Source: Heligmosomoides polygyrus polygyrus (lineage: Eukaryota > Nematoda > Chromadorea > Rhabditida > Heligmosomidae). From it: 64,000 nt of DNA. The notes under the pieces were generated by a model, which was not told the origin of the DNA, did not search any database, and saw only the letters and a list, made by a program, of their open reading frames with translations. This document shows, one piece after another, positions 35,420-46,633 of the stretch (its first letter is position 1; every line of letters begins with the position of its first letter). The DNA lies in the NCBI GenBank assembly GCA_947396885.1, contig OX377204.1:26357706-26421705 (forward strand), written 5' to 3'. Position numbers and translations under genes: made by a program.

Positions 35420-35899
35420 ATGTTTTTTTCCTTCGGCCCGATAAAAAGTGTCAGGTTGTTTGCTGTGGCAAATAGCGTGGAGTTGACCCAGATGGGCAGC
35501 CTACTGAAAGTTCTTTCGCAGATTTGCTGTATGTTTCGTGCCCCTAGGTTTTCAAACTTTCTGAAATACTCATGGCATAAGGCGGATTACGTTGATGATC
35601 ATCCCGATGTGTTTGTTAATCCTGTTGAATATGTGTTTGATCTTGCTACAATTGACTGTTTTGTTGCTGATTGTAGAGGGGCTACATGTATAGAATGCGC
35701 TGTGTGTGTGAGCAAAATGTCTGCTTCACACATTTTTTGCTTTATTCCACAAATGCCAAGGTTGTTAGAAACACCTCTAGTTGTTCAATATATATTTGGA
35801 CTCTATTTGTGCAAAATACTAAATAAAAATGTCACACCAGCAGTTTTTTGCCTTCAAGCATTTTTACAAATGTGTATGGTAGTTTTTCCGGCTAATTAA
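35420..35899 (+). CDS. Unrecognised 159-codon frame in the core of the long-TIR element
   Basis: The longest clean frame in the region lies exactly between the inverted arms. The protein is cysteine-rich (DCRGATCIECAVC, MSASHIFCFIPQMP) with hydrophobic stretches near its end (VQYIFGLYLCKIL, VFCLQAFLQMCMVVF). It resembles no transposase I know. It could be a captured host fragment, an unknown element protein or chance. Confidence 0.35.
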   Translation: MFFSFGPIKSVRLFAVANSVELTQMGSLLKVLSQICCMFRAPRFSNFLKYSWHKADYVDDHPDVFVNPVEYVFDLATIDCFVADCRGATCIECAVCVSKMSASHIFCFIPQMPRLLETPLVVQYIFGLYLCKILNKNVTPAVFCLQAFLQMCMVVFPAN

Positions 35900-36052
35900 T
35901 GACACACGTGTCATAATTCAGAATAAAAGGTCATTTCGAAGGTGAATTATGATTTGCAAGGAACCGGCAGCAACGGGTACCAATCCAACGACGTCGCACC
36001 TGACGAGCAGGGGCACTACTCCTGTGTCACATTGAGGGTCTTTCTTGTTTCT

Positions 36053-36168
36053 TGGCCTTGTTTAGTGTGCGGGCGACGCGATGCCATGTACAGTGGCCGA
36101 ATTGATCAATCGCGTCGCTCGATGAATTTGTCCACTACCATGCATCGCGTCGAGCGTCGCGTGCACAC
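36053..36168. mobile_element. GTTTAGTGTGC MITE, interrupted by the hAT element
   Basis: The left and middle part of a palindromic MITE: GGCCTTGTTTAGTGTGC, then GCGACGCGATGCCATG and ATTGATCAATCGCGTCGC, then the complementary half to GCGTGCACAC. Its last bases, ACTAAACAAGGCC, are displaced to 39937-39949 by the hAT insertion at 36169-39931. An uninterrupted relative lies at 58051-58182. Confidence 0.8.
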
Positions 36169-36685
36169 CAGGGGTGTGCGTAATTACGATTTACGATTTA
36201 CGATTTTACGATTTACGGTAATTTTTGGCAAATTTTTTACGATTTACGATTTAAGGCATTTTGGGTCGTGAATCGTAAACTTTGTAAATGTTATCTTAGG
36301 CCCACAGATGACAATCGCCACATAACATGATACAATTCGGATTATGGCGATGTACCCACTTTTAAAGACTTCCCTCATAGCTCATTGCTATTTCCAATTT
36401 ACTTTTTTATGTTCTGCTGTGGGCTGTGACAGAACAACGCAGCTTTGTGGATAGGCCGGTCGAGTTAATTCCTGGCAATGAAACTGAGGTAGCCTTTTTT
36501 TTGGCCACACTCTCACATTCGAGCGGCCTGAGTTCCGTTCCAGTTTACAGAAAGACATGAAGATTCTCCTTGCACTGCAATGAAGATGATCACCTGCTGA
36601 ACCACATTCCATGCTGCAACCAGCACCTAGTCAACTTGTGACTTTTCACCACTTGTTCTCCACATAGACGACTCTTTCCAATGTA

Positions 36686-37737
36686 TTAGGTTGTCCCACA
36701 AGTCTTCGCCGTTTTACTCAACAATTCACTGCAGATTTCGCCGGCGGTCTCTTGCATAGCGCTGCACAGCTTTCGAGAGAGAATGACTTGCTCTATCAGA
36801 ACCTGTACTGCATTTCTTTCTTCATCATAAATTTTGTCAATTTTTAGGTCGTTGAAGTGAAAAGTGAAAAAGTGAAAAAGTAGCCATTTGCGCACTTGTT
36901 CTCTCCGCTTAGGTTTGTAACTTTTGCGCAGTTTTTTAATAGCATTTGGAAGACAATATTTTGTACTATAAAAATATGTGTTAGTGCTATTTTCTCACTT
37001 GCCCTTTATTGATTTTTAGGCCATCAAATTGGGAATTCCGACTTTCCCGTCCGAATTTTTACCAAAACTCCGGTTCTGTGGTTGAACTTTTCTGCTTGAT
37101 GTCATATGTCGTTTGGAAGAAGATGTCTTGCTCAGTAAGAATTTGTGTCGCGTTTACTGGCTCACGCTGATTTCTGTCGAATATCAACAACTGAAGAAGG
37201 AGAAGGAGTCGTTGGTGAAGACGATTTTTCTCTTTTTGGCATTTTGTTGATATTCAATAGATATCAATAAACGCGACACATATTCTTATAGAACAAGACA
37301 TTTTCTTTTGAATGACATATAACACCAACCCAAAAAATCTAACCACAGAGCAGGAGCTATCGGCAATAATAACAATCCTCCGCGCGTCCCAATTTGATGA
37401 CCTAAAACTAAATAAAGAACAAATGAGCAAATAGCGCTAACACATTTTCCTATAGTACAAAACATTTTCTTCGAAATGCTATAAAAATCTGCGCAAAAAT
37501 TTACAAACCTAAACGGAGAGAACAAGTGCGCAAATGACTACTTTTTCACGTTTTTACTTTTCACTTCAACGACCTAAAAATTGACAAAATTCATGATAAA
37601 AGAAGAAATGCACTACATATTCTGATAGAGCAAATCGTTCCCTTTCTGGAGGTTATGCAGAGCTATGCAAGAGACCGCCGGCGAAATCTGCAGTGAATCG
37701 TTAAGAAAAAACGGCGGGGACTTATGGGACAACCTAA
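36686..37737. mobile_element. Foldback mariner-type element with ~500-bp arms
   Basis: Flanked by TA (36684-36685, 37738-37739), with ends TTAGGTTGTCCCACAAGTC and TTAGGTTGTCCCATAAGTC. The two halves, 36686-37190 and 37244-37737, are diverged reverse complements of each other (for example CTCTCCGCTTAGGTTTG versus CAAACCTAAACGGAGAG). The result is a hairpin over almost its full length with no transposase. A solo end of the family lies at 25296. Confidence 0.82.
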
Positions 37738-38289
37738 TACAAGAGTAGAACTCGTACAAAGCCATCAAGGAATATTGGACTTGATTGGGGGCTGTGGAAT
37801 AACATCTAAACTGTTGGGAAGAGTAAAACAGTCATGTTTCAATCTGATTATCACTGCACGTCATAGCGCGGAGTCTATTTACGTATGAGGTGCGCCTTAA
37901 GCAGAGCGTCTGACGTTTATGATGAAAGTGAAAAAGTTTGGTCTTTGGTCTCTTGGTCACTTTTGGTCTTGTTTTCAGTGGTCTGATTGAGGTTGTTGCG
38001 TTTGCCCTATGCAATCCGTTCAGAATCCTAAAGGCTGGGCAAAAGATACGATGGCGTTTGTTACAAAGGTAGTGGAGAGCAGGACTGGCGAATGCAAACA
38101 GTCATTACTTATAAGTGCAATATTTTGGAGTTTGCGAAATTTAGCACGTGCAAGCAAACCTGCGAGCGAAGTAAATGCCGAACATACTTGGCTGGTATCG
38201 TCGAACGCAGTTCTTTCATTCCAGAGTTCGCGGTTGCCTTCAAAAATGATAAAGGACAAAGCATGACGTTAGCCGGTCCCTGTTTGAGA

Positions 38290-38490
38290 TGCGCCATGCT
38301 TTCTACCTCTGTGGGATATCGTAGAGGTCATTTGAGTGTGGGTTTGCCTTATAGAATGAATTCCGGTTGCCGCCGATGTAGAGGTCAGTGCTTTATCCTT
38401 TCCAGACAAATCAGGTAGCAATTCACAACTCAGCAGGTATGGAAGACTTGATTGCTCGTGGTAGGATCCTAATCAAGAACTATTCTGGGG
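38290..38490 (-). repeat. SINE-A copy inside the hAT element
   Basis: Reverse orientation: CTACCTCTGTGGGATATCG tail, GGTTGCCGCCGATGTAG middle, CAGACAAATC and GGAAGACTTGATTG towards the head. It is diverged but colinear with the other copies. Confidence 0.5.
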
Positions 38491-38794
38491 CCCGCGACAG
38501 CCATCCTCCTCCGACTTCTCTACAATGGGTTTCGCCTATATGTTTAAAATGCATCTTGTACGAGTCAGTTAAACCACTTTCAATACAAGCTGCATCTTGC
38601 TTCTCCACTTTACTTCTAAAGAATCCCAGAAAAATATCTTCTTTTATAATTTTAAGTTAAAAATCCGACTGTGATGAGTGTCCAAAAACGTGATCATACT
38701 CCTTCAATCGTCACACAATTCCTTCCCGTCTGCTACAAAAATGCTCTTAGGTACAATTCAAAATGTGTGAAGGCTTAGAACTTTAGGTGTGTCA

Positions 38795-39425
38795 TCCTAC
38801 TAAATATAAAGGAGTTAGCGGTTGTCCGTCCGTCCGTCTGCTCATCGGTCTGGCCTTTCTTAGAAGTCGAGTAGCAGGCGTCCGTGTTCAAACGGTTTGC
38901 CACACACGCTGTGTCGAGGCTGTCAGAAGAAGTGCCACCGATGTCGCACAAAGGGCGTTCGAGTTCAAAAGACATGCCAGCAACGTTGCTCAACAGGCGT
39001 TCGGATTTAGAAGATGTGTCACCGACGTCCCGCAACAGGCGCTTGGATTCAAAAAGCATGTCAGCTATTTCGCGCATTGGGTGTTTGGGTTCAGAAGAGG
39101 TGTCAACGATGCCGCTAATGGGTGACTGGGGTCAGAAGACATGCCACCGATGTCATGCAAGTGGTGTCTGGGTTCAGAAGAGGTGTCACCTATGTCGCGC
39201 AAGCGGTGTCCGGATTCCGAACAATAAGCGGATAAGCGATAGAGGATGGATAAGCTTCATAGAAGCAGTTCTCGAGATTGCGCCCTACTGTCCCGTTTTC
39301 CTCTAGAACCAGTTTTTCACTGTAATGCGAGTAAGAAGGCCTAGACGGGGTGTTCCATTCTCGGGGTTTAGGGGGTTAAGCCCCCAACCAGACGTTTGGC
39401 GGCCGTTAGGCCGCTGAACGTCTGG
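38795..39425 (+). mobile_element. Helitron-like satellite element, copy 3 (short)
   Basis: It starts TCCTACTAAATATAAAGGAG after A. A GTCCGTCCGTCCG lead follows, then about seven minisatellite units (38920-39215). It passes directly into the 3' block GATGGATAAGCTTCATAG, GAGATTGCGCCCTACTGTCC, CTCGGGGTTTAGGGGG and the palindrome finishing CTGG before T. It lacks the ACCAGT array, so that array is an optional part. At 631 bp it is the most compact complete copy. Confidence 0.75.
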
Positions 39426-40182
39426 TACTATTTACTAAATACGTCGAGTTGGCCAGCGATCAGTTTTTTATCGGTTTTGGATGGAACGGTTTTTGTTGCT
39501 TTATTCGGAGTTATTGTGGTTGTTTCTACAAAGTCATAGTTTTGTATGCAGGCCAATGGCTAGTAGAATGATAAACATTTTTGGTCGTCCAAGCAGTGTA
39601 GGCTTTTTATTTGGGCACACTGTATAGGCGCCTTTTAAGATAGCACTGTTGAACAAGCACTTTATTTTGGTTCTTCAAAAACTTGTCCGGCTTTGAAAGG
39701 TGCTAGTTGATTTTAATGGCTTCCATCTTAATTAGAAAGGTGTCTAGCTCAAGCTGAAAATATCTCAATAAAACATAGCTAGCTTCGATTAGCTTTAAAA
39801 TAATAAAAAAAACAAGGAAATTGGATGCATTGTAAGCCAGGCGTCTCCTACGATTTACGATTTACGACGATTTTTTCGTAATTACGATTTACGATTTACG
39901 AAATTTCGGATTTCATTTGCGCACACCCCTGGTGCACACTAAACAAGGCCATACGAAGCCCCGATGACTCACCACTCCAACGCCAGCTCCTTCGTACGAC
40001 CAATATGTGGTGAGGCCACCCGACTTCGGCAGGCCATAACTCGCTCAGGAATTTCATTTTGCAATTTTGACACCCATATTCGTAATCAGCATTCCGAGCT
40101 CTTTCTTTTGATCCTTATCTCAACCTGAACTTCCATGGAAGGTCGAAACTTTTCCCTGGTTAGAAGGGAAGGGTAGATACCA

Positions 40183-40372
40183 GTAGCCGGATTCATGAAG
40201 CGGTTACAGTGGAGATATGCGCTATCATTTCTCATCTCTCTCTCCCGCCTCGCTCTCTCACCTCATCTATCATCTCTCGCCTCTCTCTCCCACCTTGCTC
40301 TCTCACCTGGTCGCTTCCCGTGGGGAGCCGGGAACGTCCCTAGAACGTTCATGAATCCGGCTACAGGTCACC
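40183..40372. mobile_element. CCGGATTCATGAA-type MITE with CTCTC-rich core
   Basis: The ends AGCCGGATTCATGAAGCGG and CGTTCATGAATCCGGCT are inverted. The core is rich in CTCTC words (TCTCTCTCCCGCCTCGCTCTC). The element at 46085 is a close relative. Confidence 0.68.
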
Positions 40373-41993
40373 ATGGCGCTTTGATGTGAGGCGCACATCA
40401 CTAGATGCGATTTCGAACAGCGATTCCAAATGCGTGCTCCATATCTGTTAAATACGTCTGGGAACGGAGTTGTGACAAGCTAAGTTCGGCTGAAAACAGC
40501 ACCGGTTGCTGAGCAGTGGTAAAGATTGGATAGAGGAAGGCCGTGGTGAAATGGAGTGGTTTGTGACTCGACTCTACAGTTGTGCCAAATTTCTGCACTT
40601 CCTAAAGAAGACCTACCATAATCAGCCAGAGCACTCTGTGTAAAGTCGCAACGGAATGTATCCCCAGAATGAAAATGAGCACTGAAATGCGGCAGAATGC
40701 GCCCGAGAACTGCGGCTACTTGTGTACGTTGCACGCGTGAATCTAAACGGATTCAAAATTGGTGGTCATTCCAACACAACCTGTTTTCTTTTTCTCCTTT
40801 CGGCATTTGTCCAGTAAAAGGATGCACTAATATTTCCACTATGCTGCACCATGGAAATAGTGAGCTGTGGAGGCTGCCCCAAAACGGCTCACATCGGTAG
40901 GCTGAGAGTGCTTGTAGGGAAAGCGCAATCGGGTTAACGTCAAGGAAAGGGACCCCGGGATGCCGTCCATCTTTCGAATAGCGGCAGAAAAGAGCCGGCT
41001 TCACCCATCAACAAACCAGAAACCGTCTTCGATGTCGACAGACCGTCCTACCGTCGTTTTTGAAGATTGCCACGTAGGCGCGAAGCACACCGCTCGCAGC
41101 GTAACGGCGGAAGAAGAATGGCTACCAACAATTCTTCGCAGATAGGGGAAATTCAGAGTGGAACTCCGATTTTGGAGCTCCGCCTATTCAACGATACATC
41201 TCAAGACTTTTTGGTCACAAGTATCCATTACCACCAGGAAGCGAAGTGTTATTTATTGCAGATGACGTTTTTGAATTGAGGCGTTGTGCTTCAGGCTTTA
41301 TAAGAATTTCAGTAAAGCTTTTAAAGTAAATGATAAAAAAGGAGCCGACCAACAAGAACGAATATCATTAATGAAAGGAATTCAGCAACGCATTTTGACA
41401 TCACAGTATAAGGACCATTGTGAGGTGAAGTGAAATCCGTTTCTTCACGCTCCGAGCTTTGAGTCTGGAATAAGCATTACTCCCTCCGTTACATTAAGAC
41501 ATGCAACTATTTATTTAAACTTCAAAAAATGAACGGATTTTTCCTTCATGTTTTTGAGAAATCGCCAAAATCAAAAAAACGAAACCAACATACAATTTCG
41601 CATATTTATTAACTACGGTACGCACTCATGTAGATGAACAACACTTATAGCAGCGGTAGAGCAGTAGCAGTTCACTATTTGCTATACGATTTAAAACTAC
41701 AAAGGATGGGACATGTTTCAAAATGTAGGTCTAGAAGAGCAAAGCGCGAGGTCGGAAAATGAAGAAGAAAGATATATGAGCCAGAGAAGAAACTTTCATC
41801 TAATCGTAAGGTTAGTAACTGCGGGAAAGAGTACTTCGTCTAGAACATAAAGTCTCCCTTGAATTGGTAAGGGATTTGGTTTGGTATGGTAGAGGTAGGT
41901 TTGCAATTTCCATGCGCAATCACATAATCTTCGCGACATGCTAAAATATCAGCTTAACACATCATCTGTGGTACAGCATTCTCCCACATGATA
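40373..41993. other. No recognisable gene
   Basis: No motif-bearing frame was found. Open frames on both strands are below 90 codons and mutually overlapping. Confidence 0.5.
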
Positions 41994-42246
41994 GGCCCCT
42001 GTTATACTCCCGCGGATGGGCGGAAATCGCGTCGGGACCCCGCGCAGGGCCACTCGTCGCGGCCCGTCACGCCCGCCGTCCGCGGATCGCCACCGACAGA
42101 CGACGAGAGGGGTGTTATACTTCCCGCCCGCGGGAGGGCAGCCGTCCGCGGTGCACTAGCCGCCCCGGGACGACGACGACCGTCCGTGGTGCATCGTCCG
42201 TCCGCGGACGTCCCGCGGAAGCTCCCGTGGGAGTATAACAGGGGCC
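41994..42246. mobile_element. GC-rich MITE with GGCCCCTGTTATACTCCC ends
   Basis: The ends GGCCCCTGTTATACTCCCGC and GGGAGTATAACAGGGGCC are perfect inverses and lie next to TA. The core is extremely rich in CG dinucleotides (CCGTCCGCGG, CGGACGTCCCGCGG). A long open frame through it is explained by base composition. Confidence 0.75.
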
Positions 42247-44770
42247 ATAGTTCGAAACGACTAGGTGTTGGGATTTTGTGCGTCATCCAAAATTTGTTGA
42301 AGAGCCCAATAGATGGTCTGTGATGTAAAAGGGGCCAGAAAAATATCAACGGAGGTGGGGAAGGGGTTACATGGGAAACGAAGGCTGCGAATTAGAGTTC
42401 TCCTCGTTTAGCGCCGGAAGCGCAGGAAAAAACGGCTCTGGACCGAGGATTTCGTAATGAACCGGACAATTGGACATGCTAAAGGGTGGGCATGGCAGAC
42501 GGCATGTATAGACTGCACGTATTCGAAGAAAACACTTGTTCCCGTTGCCAGGGGGGAACAAGTGTCCAAACCCTCGAACCGCACCAAGAAATTGGGCAAT
42601 CGCCATCCTCCGATTGTGCGCACCCTTGACGGTAGCGAAACCCAGATCTTCCCCTTCAGCAAGACTTAGTGCGACACCAATACCAAAAAGCATAATGTCC
42701 GTTAAGGGAAGGCGGGCTGCATGAAGCCTCTCCTAGTCAGATAAATGGGAAAATTGAGACATATTTATTTATTTATTTTCCTCATACACTCATAGGTGTG
42801 CCACAAGTCGAAAACTGTAAAAATCCCAGGGAAAAACATCATCGTGATATCAAGAAGAAAAAAAGAAAAAGGAACGATCAATAAGGGATTAATAACAAAT
42901 CGAGACACAACTAAGTGATGAACTGAAATGTTTGATGCTTTTGTGAATTGGGCTGATCCTAAAATACCTCATAAACCTAACGTAAGATCAAAAAAAATTT
43001 ACTACTCTGATTAACAGTCCCACTACACTAAAAATACATTAGGGAGAACAGGTCTGTACTGCGGCTCCACTTAGATTACTTAAAAGACTACCCAGAAAGC
43101 AGAAAAAAATTATTGTACGATGAAAGAAAACGAGCGGTATAGTGGGTAGTAAAAAATCTTAATTGGGGAACAGCTGTATGCCGATATTTATGACATGCGA
43201 TGATAAGATTGCTCCTCAATGAGTGCTACGACTTACGATTAGTAGGCACGCAACTGGCATAGCCATTCCGGGGCGTGTTCTGTCTCTCAAGAACCTCTTT
43301 AAACTAACTACGCACCCCAGGCGATGGCCTACTAAGGAGACACTCAGCGGAGATATGTGCAAAAAGAAAAAATTAGATAAGAATATTGAACATATGACAA
43401 CACAAACCTTAAAAACATCCTTGTAACCAAACAATCAAAGAAAAAGGCCGTCAGTTGCTTTGAGGAAAGAGCGACCAAGATGACCACCGCGGTTTGTCAG
43501 ATAAACCGATTGAAGAATTGAAAATAAGCAATAATCGCCAAATGCAAAATTTGATTCTCCCTTCAAAGAATAGCAGCGTGAAGTTTTCCAATTCTGCTCA
43601 GTAAGGTACAGACAATACAAAATTCCATAAATAAGATATCCAGTCCTTTGTTCAACCACTTTTTAACAGCAATCATATGCAACTTTTTCCTTGTTTTTTT
43701 TTTAGCTTGTTATACAATAGATAGGCAAGTTATCGAGGGTCTTCTGTGTTTCTGCATCATCGCATCAACGCTTTTATCAAGGTTCTATACCGTTGTTGGT
43801 GTCACTGCCGTGAGAACGGCACCCTTATCTTGTATAAGATACATGGATTTGGATTACTCGTGTAGTCTATTTCTATTGCCACAAATTCCGTAACGAACGC
43901 TGAGTCTTGCACAAGAACGTAACGTTTCGCGTCAGTTCAGACCCTGCTTAACAGTTGAGCTACCGTTGGGAAGTTTGCGGTTCAGGAGGGCCTCGCTACG
44001 TCCGCTGTACTAAATATGCAGTGAAAAATTGATGAAAATGCAACGTGCAACAAACAGGTACATCCAAATCACATAGCTGTAGTTTGGATGTTGTAGGAAA
44101 CTGAAATGATAGCTAGGAGGAAACGAATTAGAACTTTGCTTTCGAACGCGAAAATGGAATTAGAGCACATTTTCTTACGACTGGTCCTTCGTGTGCCAGG
44201 CATGCACTAACTTCTTTATACAGAATTTTCCCCAAGGAGGAGCTTCTGTGGACTCGTTGGCATTAGATCCGCGCGCTTAAGTGTCCTTTGGGCACAATTA
44301 GTGACGACGTCCTTCGCTTATGAGTATCCCCTGGCGCTTTCGAAAAAATAGCGGTAAAAAATGGAGTAGCGAAAATGGTTTTGCGGCACTGGGTAGACTT
44401 CGTCGAGGAGATCACAACGGTATGTGAGTTTCTCAAAAACGATGAAGATCAAGAGGGCTACAGCGAAAGAACAGAAAGAACGCGGAAAACGCGCCTACCG
44501 CGCCCTTTTTCCAATCCTTTTGTGGGTATTGTAGTGAGGAAGAAAAGGAAGGTTAATGTTAAGGTTTATTACGTCGCGAACGGGAAACGCGATATAGAAG
44601 TAGAACAGTACAAATAAACAAACAAACTTCAGAAAAATGCACAATCAAACAAGAATTGGGTGTGGTCGATCTCCATGACTAGAGTCCGTCAAACTTGAGC
44701 AACATTTTTGATGCACATCGCTTGAACTGGGGTATAGAGTAAACATTTGACAGGTTTTCGTGATCTATAT
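42247..44770. other. No recognisable gene
   Basis: No motif-bearing exon was found. The CR1-like remnant to the right may have decayed 3' sequence in here. Confidence 0.45.
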
Positions 44771-45396
44771 TTATGCGCTACCTGCTCTATGTGTAAAGAG
44801 GCAAGCACGAACTGATGATCTTGTACAGGGCAAGGCTATTTTCATTATACCACCTCTAGTTCGGGAAAGCATCAAACTACATAATTTCAAAATCACAGAC
44901 ACACTAGGTTGGTGCAGAATTTTATGAACGAGACAAACATCAAATACCTTTCGTCGTGATACGAGGGATGGAAGATCCAAAGGTCTATTTCTGAACATTG
45001 CGATGGGGATGTTGGAGTATAAGAAGCCATGCAAGTAAATAATTTCCTAGTAAAATTATCTTGGATCTTCATAATTCTGGAGATATCTTTTATCCTACTA
45101 GGGTTGAATGTTGTAGTACACGTCTCAACTAATGGGCATATATAGGTATTGTAAGCCCTTATTAAAAGAGCTCTGTTCTTTGTAGAAAGGGTTTTAAATA
45201 TGTGGTATATACGCAGAAGCGCTATCCTGCAACGGTTATTGACATGTTCGAAAAAGTCTAGTTTGCTGCTGTACGTGAAACCAACATCTCTAATGAAATC
45301 CACCGACGTGATGTGGAGACCATCCAATTCATATGTATGCTGTGCAGTTGACGGAGCGCTGAAACTCGTTTTGTGCGGAGCCAAGAGGAATTTCAT
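44771..45396 (-). pseudogene. CR1/Jockey-type LINE reverse transcriptase, C-terminal remnant
   Basis: Minus-strand frame 45396-44893 reads the region after the reverse transcriptase thumb in CR1-like LINEs: DFIRDVGFTYSSKLDFFEHV, LLRIYHIFKTLSTKN, LLIRAYNTYICPLVE, FNPSRIKDISRIMKIQDNF and TRKLF. It then moves to another frame for FRNRPLDLPSLVSRRKVFDV and LVHKILH (45034-44771). The catalytic YxDD part is upstream and missing. It is a 5'-truncated, frameshifted fossil. Confidence 0.8.
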
Positions 45397-46084
45397 GCGT
45401 ATTCAGGGAAGAAAGTTATAGTCAAAAGAACGTCTTTCAACTCGTATTGCGCCAAGAACCTATTGCTCCATGGATATGTGGATAAGCTCGGTGTCCCAGT
45501 GCTTCTCTCTTACGACTCATCACTGTCCATTAACTGAATGCTTGCTTTAAAGAGATCGCGCTCCTAGCAAGGTTTTACACTCCAAAAATTTAACATGTTG
45601 TTGCCCTAGATTTTATCGTTTCGCAAAGTTAAAATGTAGATTCTGCTTTGTTTCATGTACTACTGTGCACCCCATGACAGGGCTAGGAAAGGAGAAAGAC
45701 TTTAAGATGTGGCTCAAGTTATGACTGTTTGCTATCGACAGCGAGTCGCCGCAACCGGGTCTTCGCATAAGATCATGAAATGTAGGCTCTGTTGTGCTCA
45801 GATTTGGGCAGGGGAAGGGACTCCAAGATGTGGTTCAAATGATGCATCCGTGTCAAACTCTCCTACATCCTGGAGTTTCCTCCCTTGCCCGATTCGGAAA
45901 TAAAATTTTTTGACGCCCAGCGTCAGCGCTGCAGCGTCAGCTTCAAGGAATGAGCTCGGTCATTCCGTGAAGCCGACGCCATCGCTCCTGAGAAAGAGAT
46001 AAGATAAGTAAGATAGGAAAGCCTTTTCCTCAACCAACCAGCCAACCGGTCAGCTGAGCGATGGCTGGCAGTGGTCCAATGCCG
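45397..46084. other. No recognisable gene; small palindrome
   Basis: Only a short inverted repeat stands out, at about 45915-45985 (GCGTCAGCTTCAAGGAATGA / TCATTCCGTGAAGCCGACGC). Confidence 0.5.
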
Positions 46085-46240
46085 ACACCAGGACCGTTAT
46101 TCATGAAGCGGCGGGAGCGGGAGATAAGCGATATCATAGCGATATCATCTCTCGCCTCTCTTACCTGCCTCGCTCTCTCGCCTAGGTCGCTTCCCGTGGG
46201 ATGGCGGGAAGATCCCGGGAACGTTCATGAATGCGGCTAC
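46085..46240. mobile_element. TTCATGAA-type MITE, second copy
   Basis: It shares CGCTTCCCGTGGG and the CTCTC-rich core with the element at 40183. The ends are TTATTCATGAAGCGG and CGTTCATGAATGCGGC. Confidence 0.62.
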
Positions 46241-46241
46241 A

Positions 46242-46354
46242 GGGGCCGTATGCTCGTGCTCCCCCGTTGGGGGAAAATCAATCAATACCAACATATCATA
46301 CCACGCCCCAATCCCCCATTGGGGGAGACACGGGGTAGAGGAGCATACGGCCCC
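46242..46354. mobile_element. Small MITE with GGGGCCGTATGCTC ends
   Basis: The 113-bp hairpin-forming unit has ends GGGGCCGTATGCTC and GAGCATACGGCCCC and an inner pair of CCCCCGTTGGGGG-like palindromes. It abuts the preceding MITE. Confidence 0.65.
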
Positions 46355-46633
46355 GGAGAAAGAAAGAACGACCGCCCCCCGCATGTCCTGAGTCTGAGAG
46401 CGACGCACCACCCCGTTTTTGACGCACTAAATTCGCTGCCGAGTGTGCCCACATTCGCTTAAGCAGAGACACACAATGGGTGCGCGCCACGGCGCGACAT
46501 AATGACCACCCACCCCGTCGCTTCGCGCCGATTCTCCTCTGTAAATTTTTTAAAAAATTTATGTAATTTTTCGATTTTTCATTGTGCTCATTTGGCTTTG
46601 ATATGATAGCGTTGGCAGCTAGATATTTAATTA

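Larger units (their letters stand above)
36169..39931. mobile_element. hAT-type element, 3763 bp, perfect 8-bp target duplication
   Basis: Both ends read CAGGGGTGTGCG inward, followed by ATTTACGATTTACG subterminal repeats. The flanking octamer GTGCACAC is present on both sides without mismatch (36161-36168 and 39932-39939). The interior has no recognisable hAT transposase. Much of it is secondary insertions: the foldback mariner at 36686, a SINE-A at 38290 and satellite element copy 3 at 38795. It is therefore a non-autonomous copy, later invaded. Confidence 0.86.
35015..40172. mobile_element. Long-TIR element (arms ~330 bp) hosting nested insertions
   Basis: Left arm 35015-35345 reappears inverted on the right, split in two. 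The inner half is at about 35905-36045 (TGTCATAATTCAGAATAAAA, GTCGCACCTGACGA). The outer half is at about 39950-40172 (GTGAGTCATCGGGG, TGGTGAGGCCACCCGACTTC, CGTAATCAGCATTC). The split is explained by a MITE inserted in the right arm and a hAT element inserted into that MITE. With insertions removed, the element is about 1.2 kb with a ~560-bp core carrying a 159-codon frame. Long arms suggest a Mutator-like or foldback type, but no transposase or target duplication was recognised, so the class is open. Confidence 0.7.

Noticed and set aside
41988..42349. Overlapping 111- and 115-codon frames on opposite strands
   Set aside because: Both lie in the CpG-rich MITE, where stop codons are rare because of base composition.
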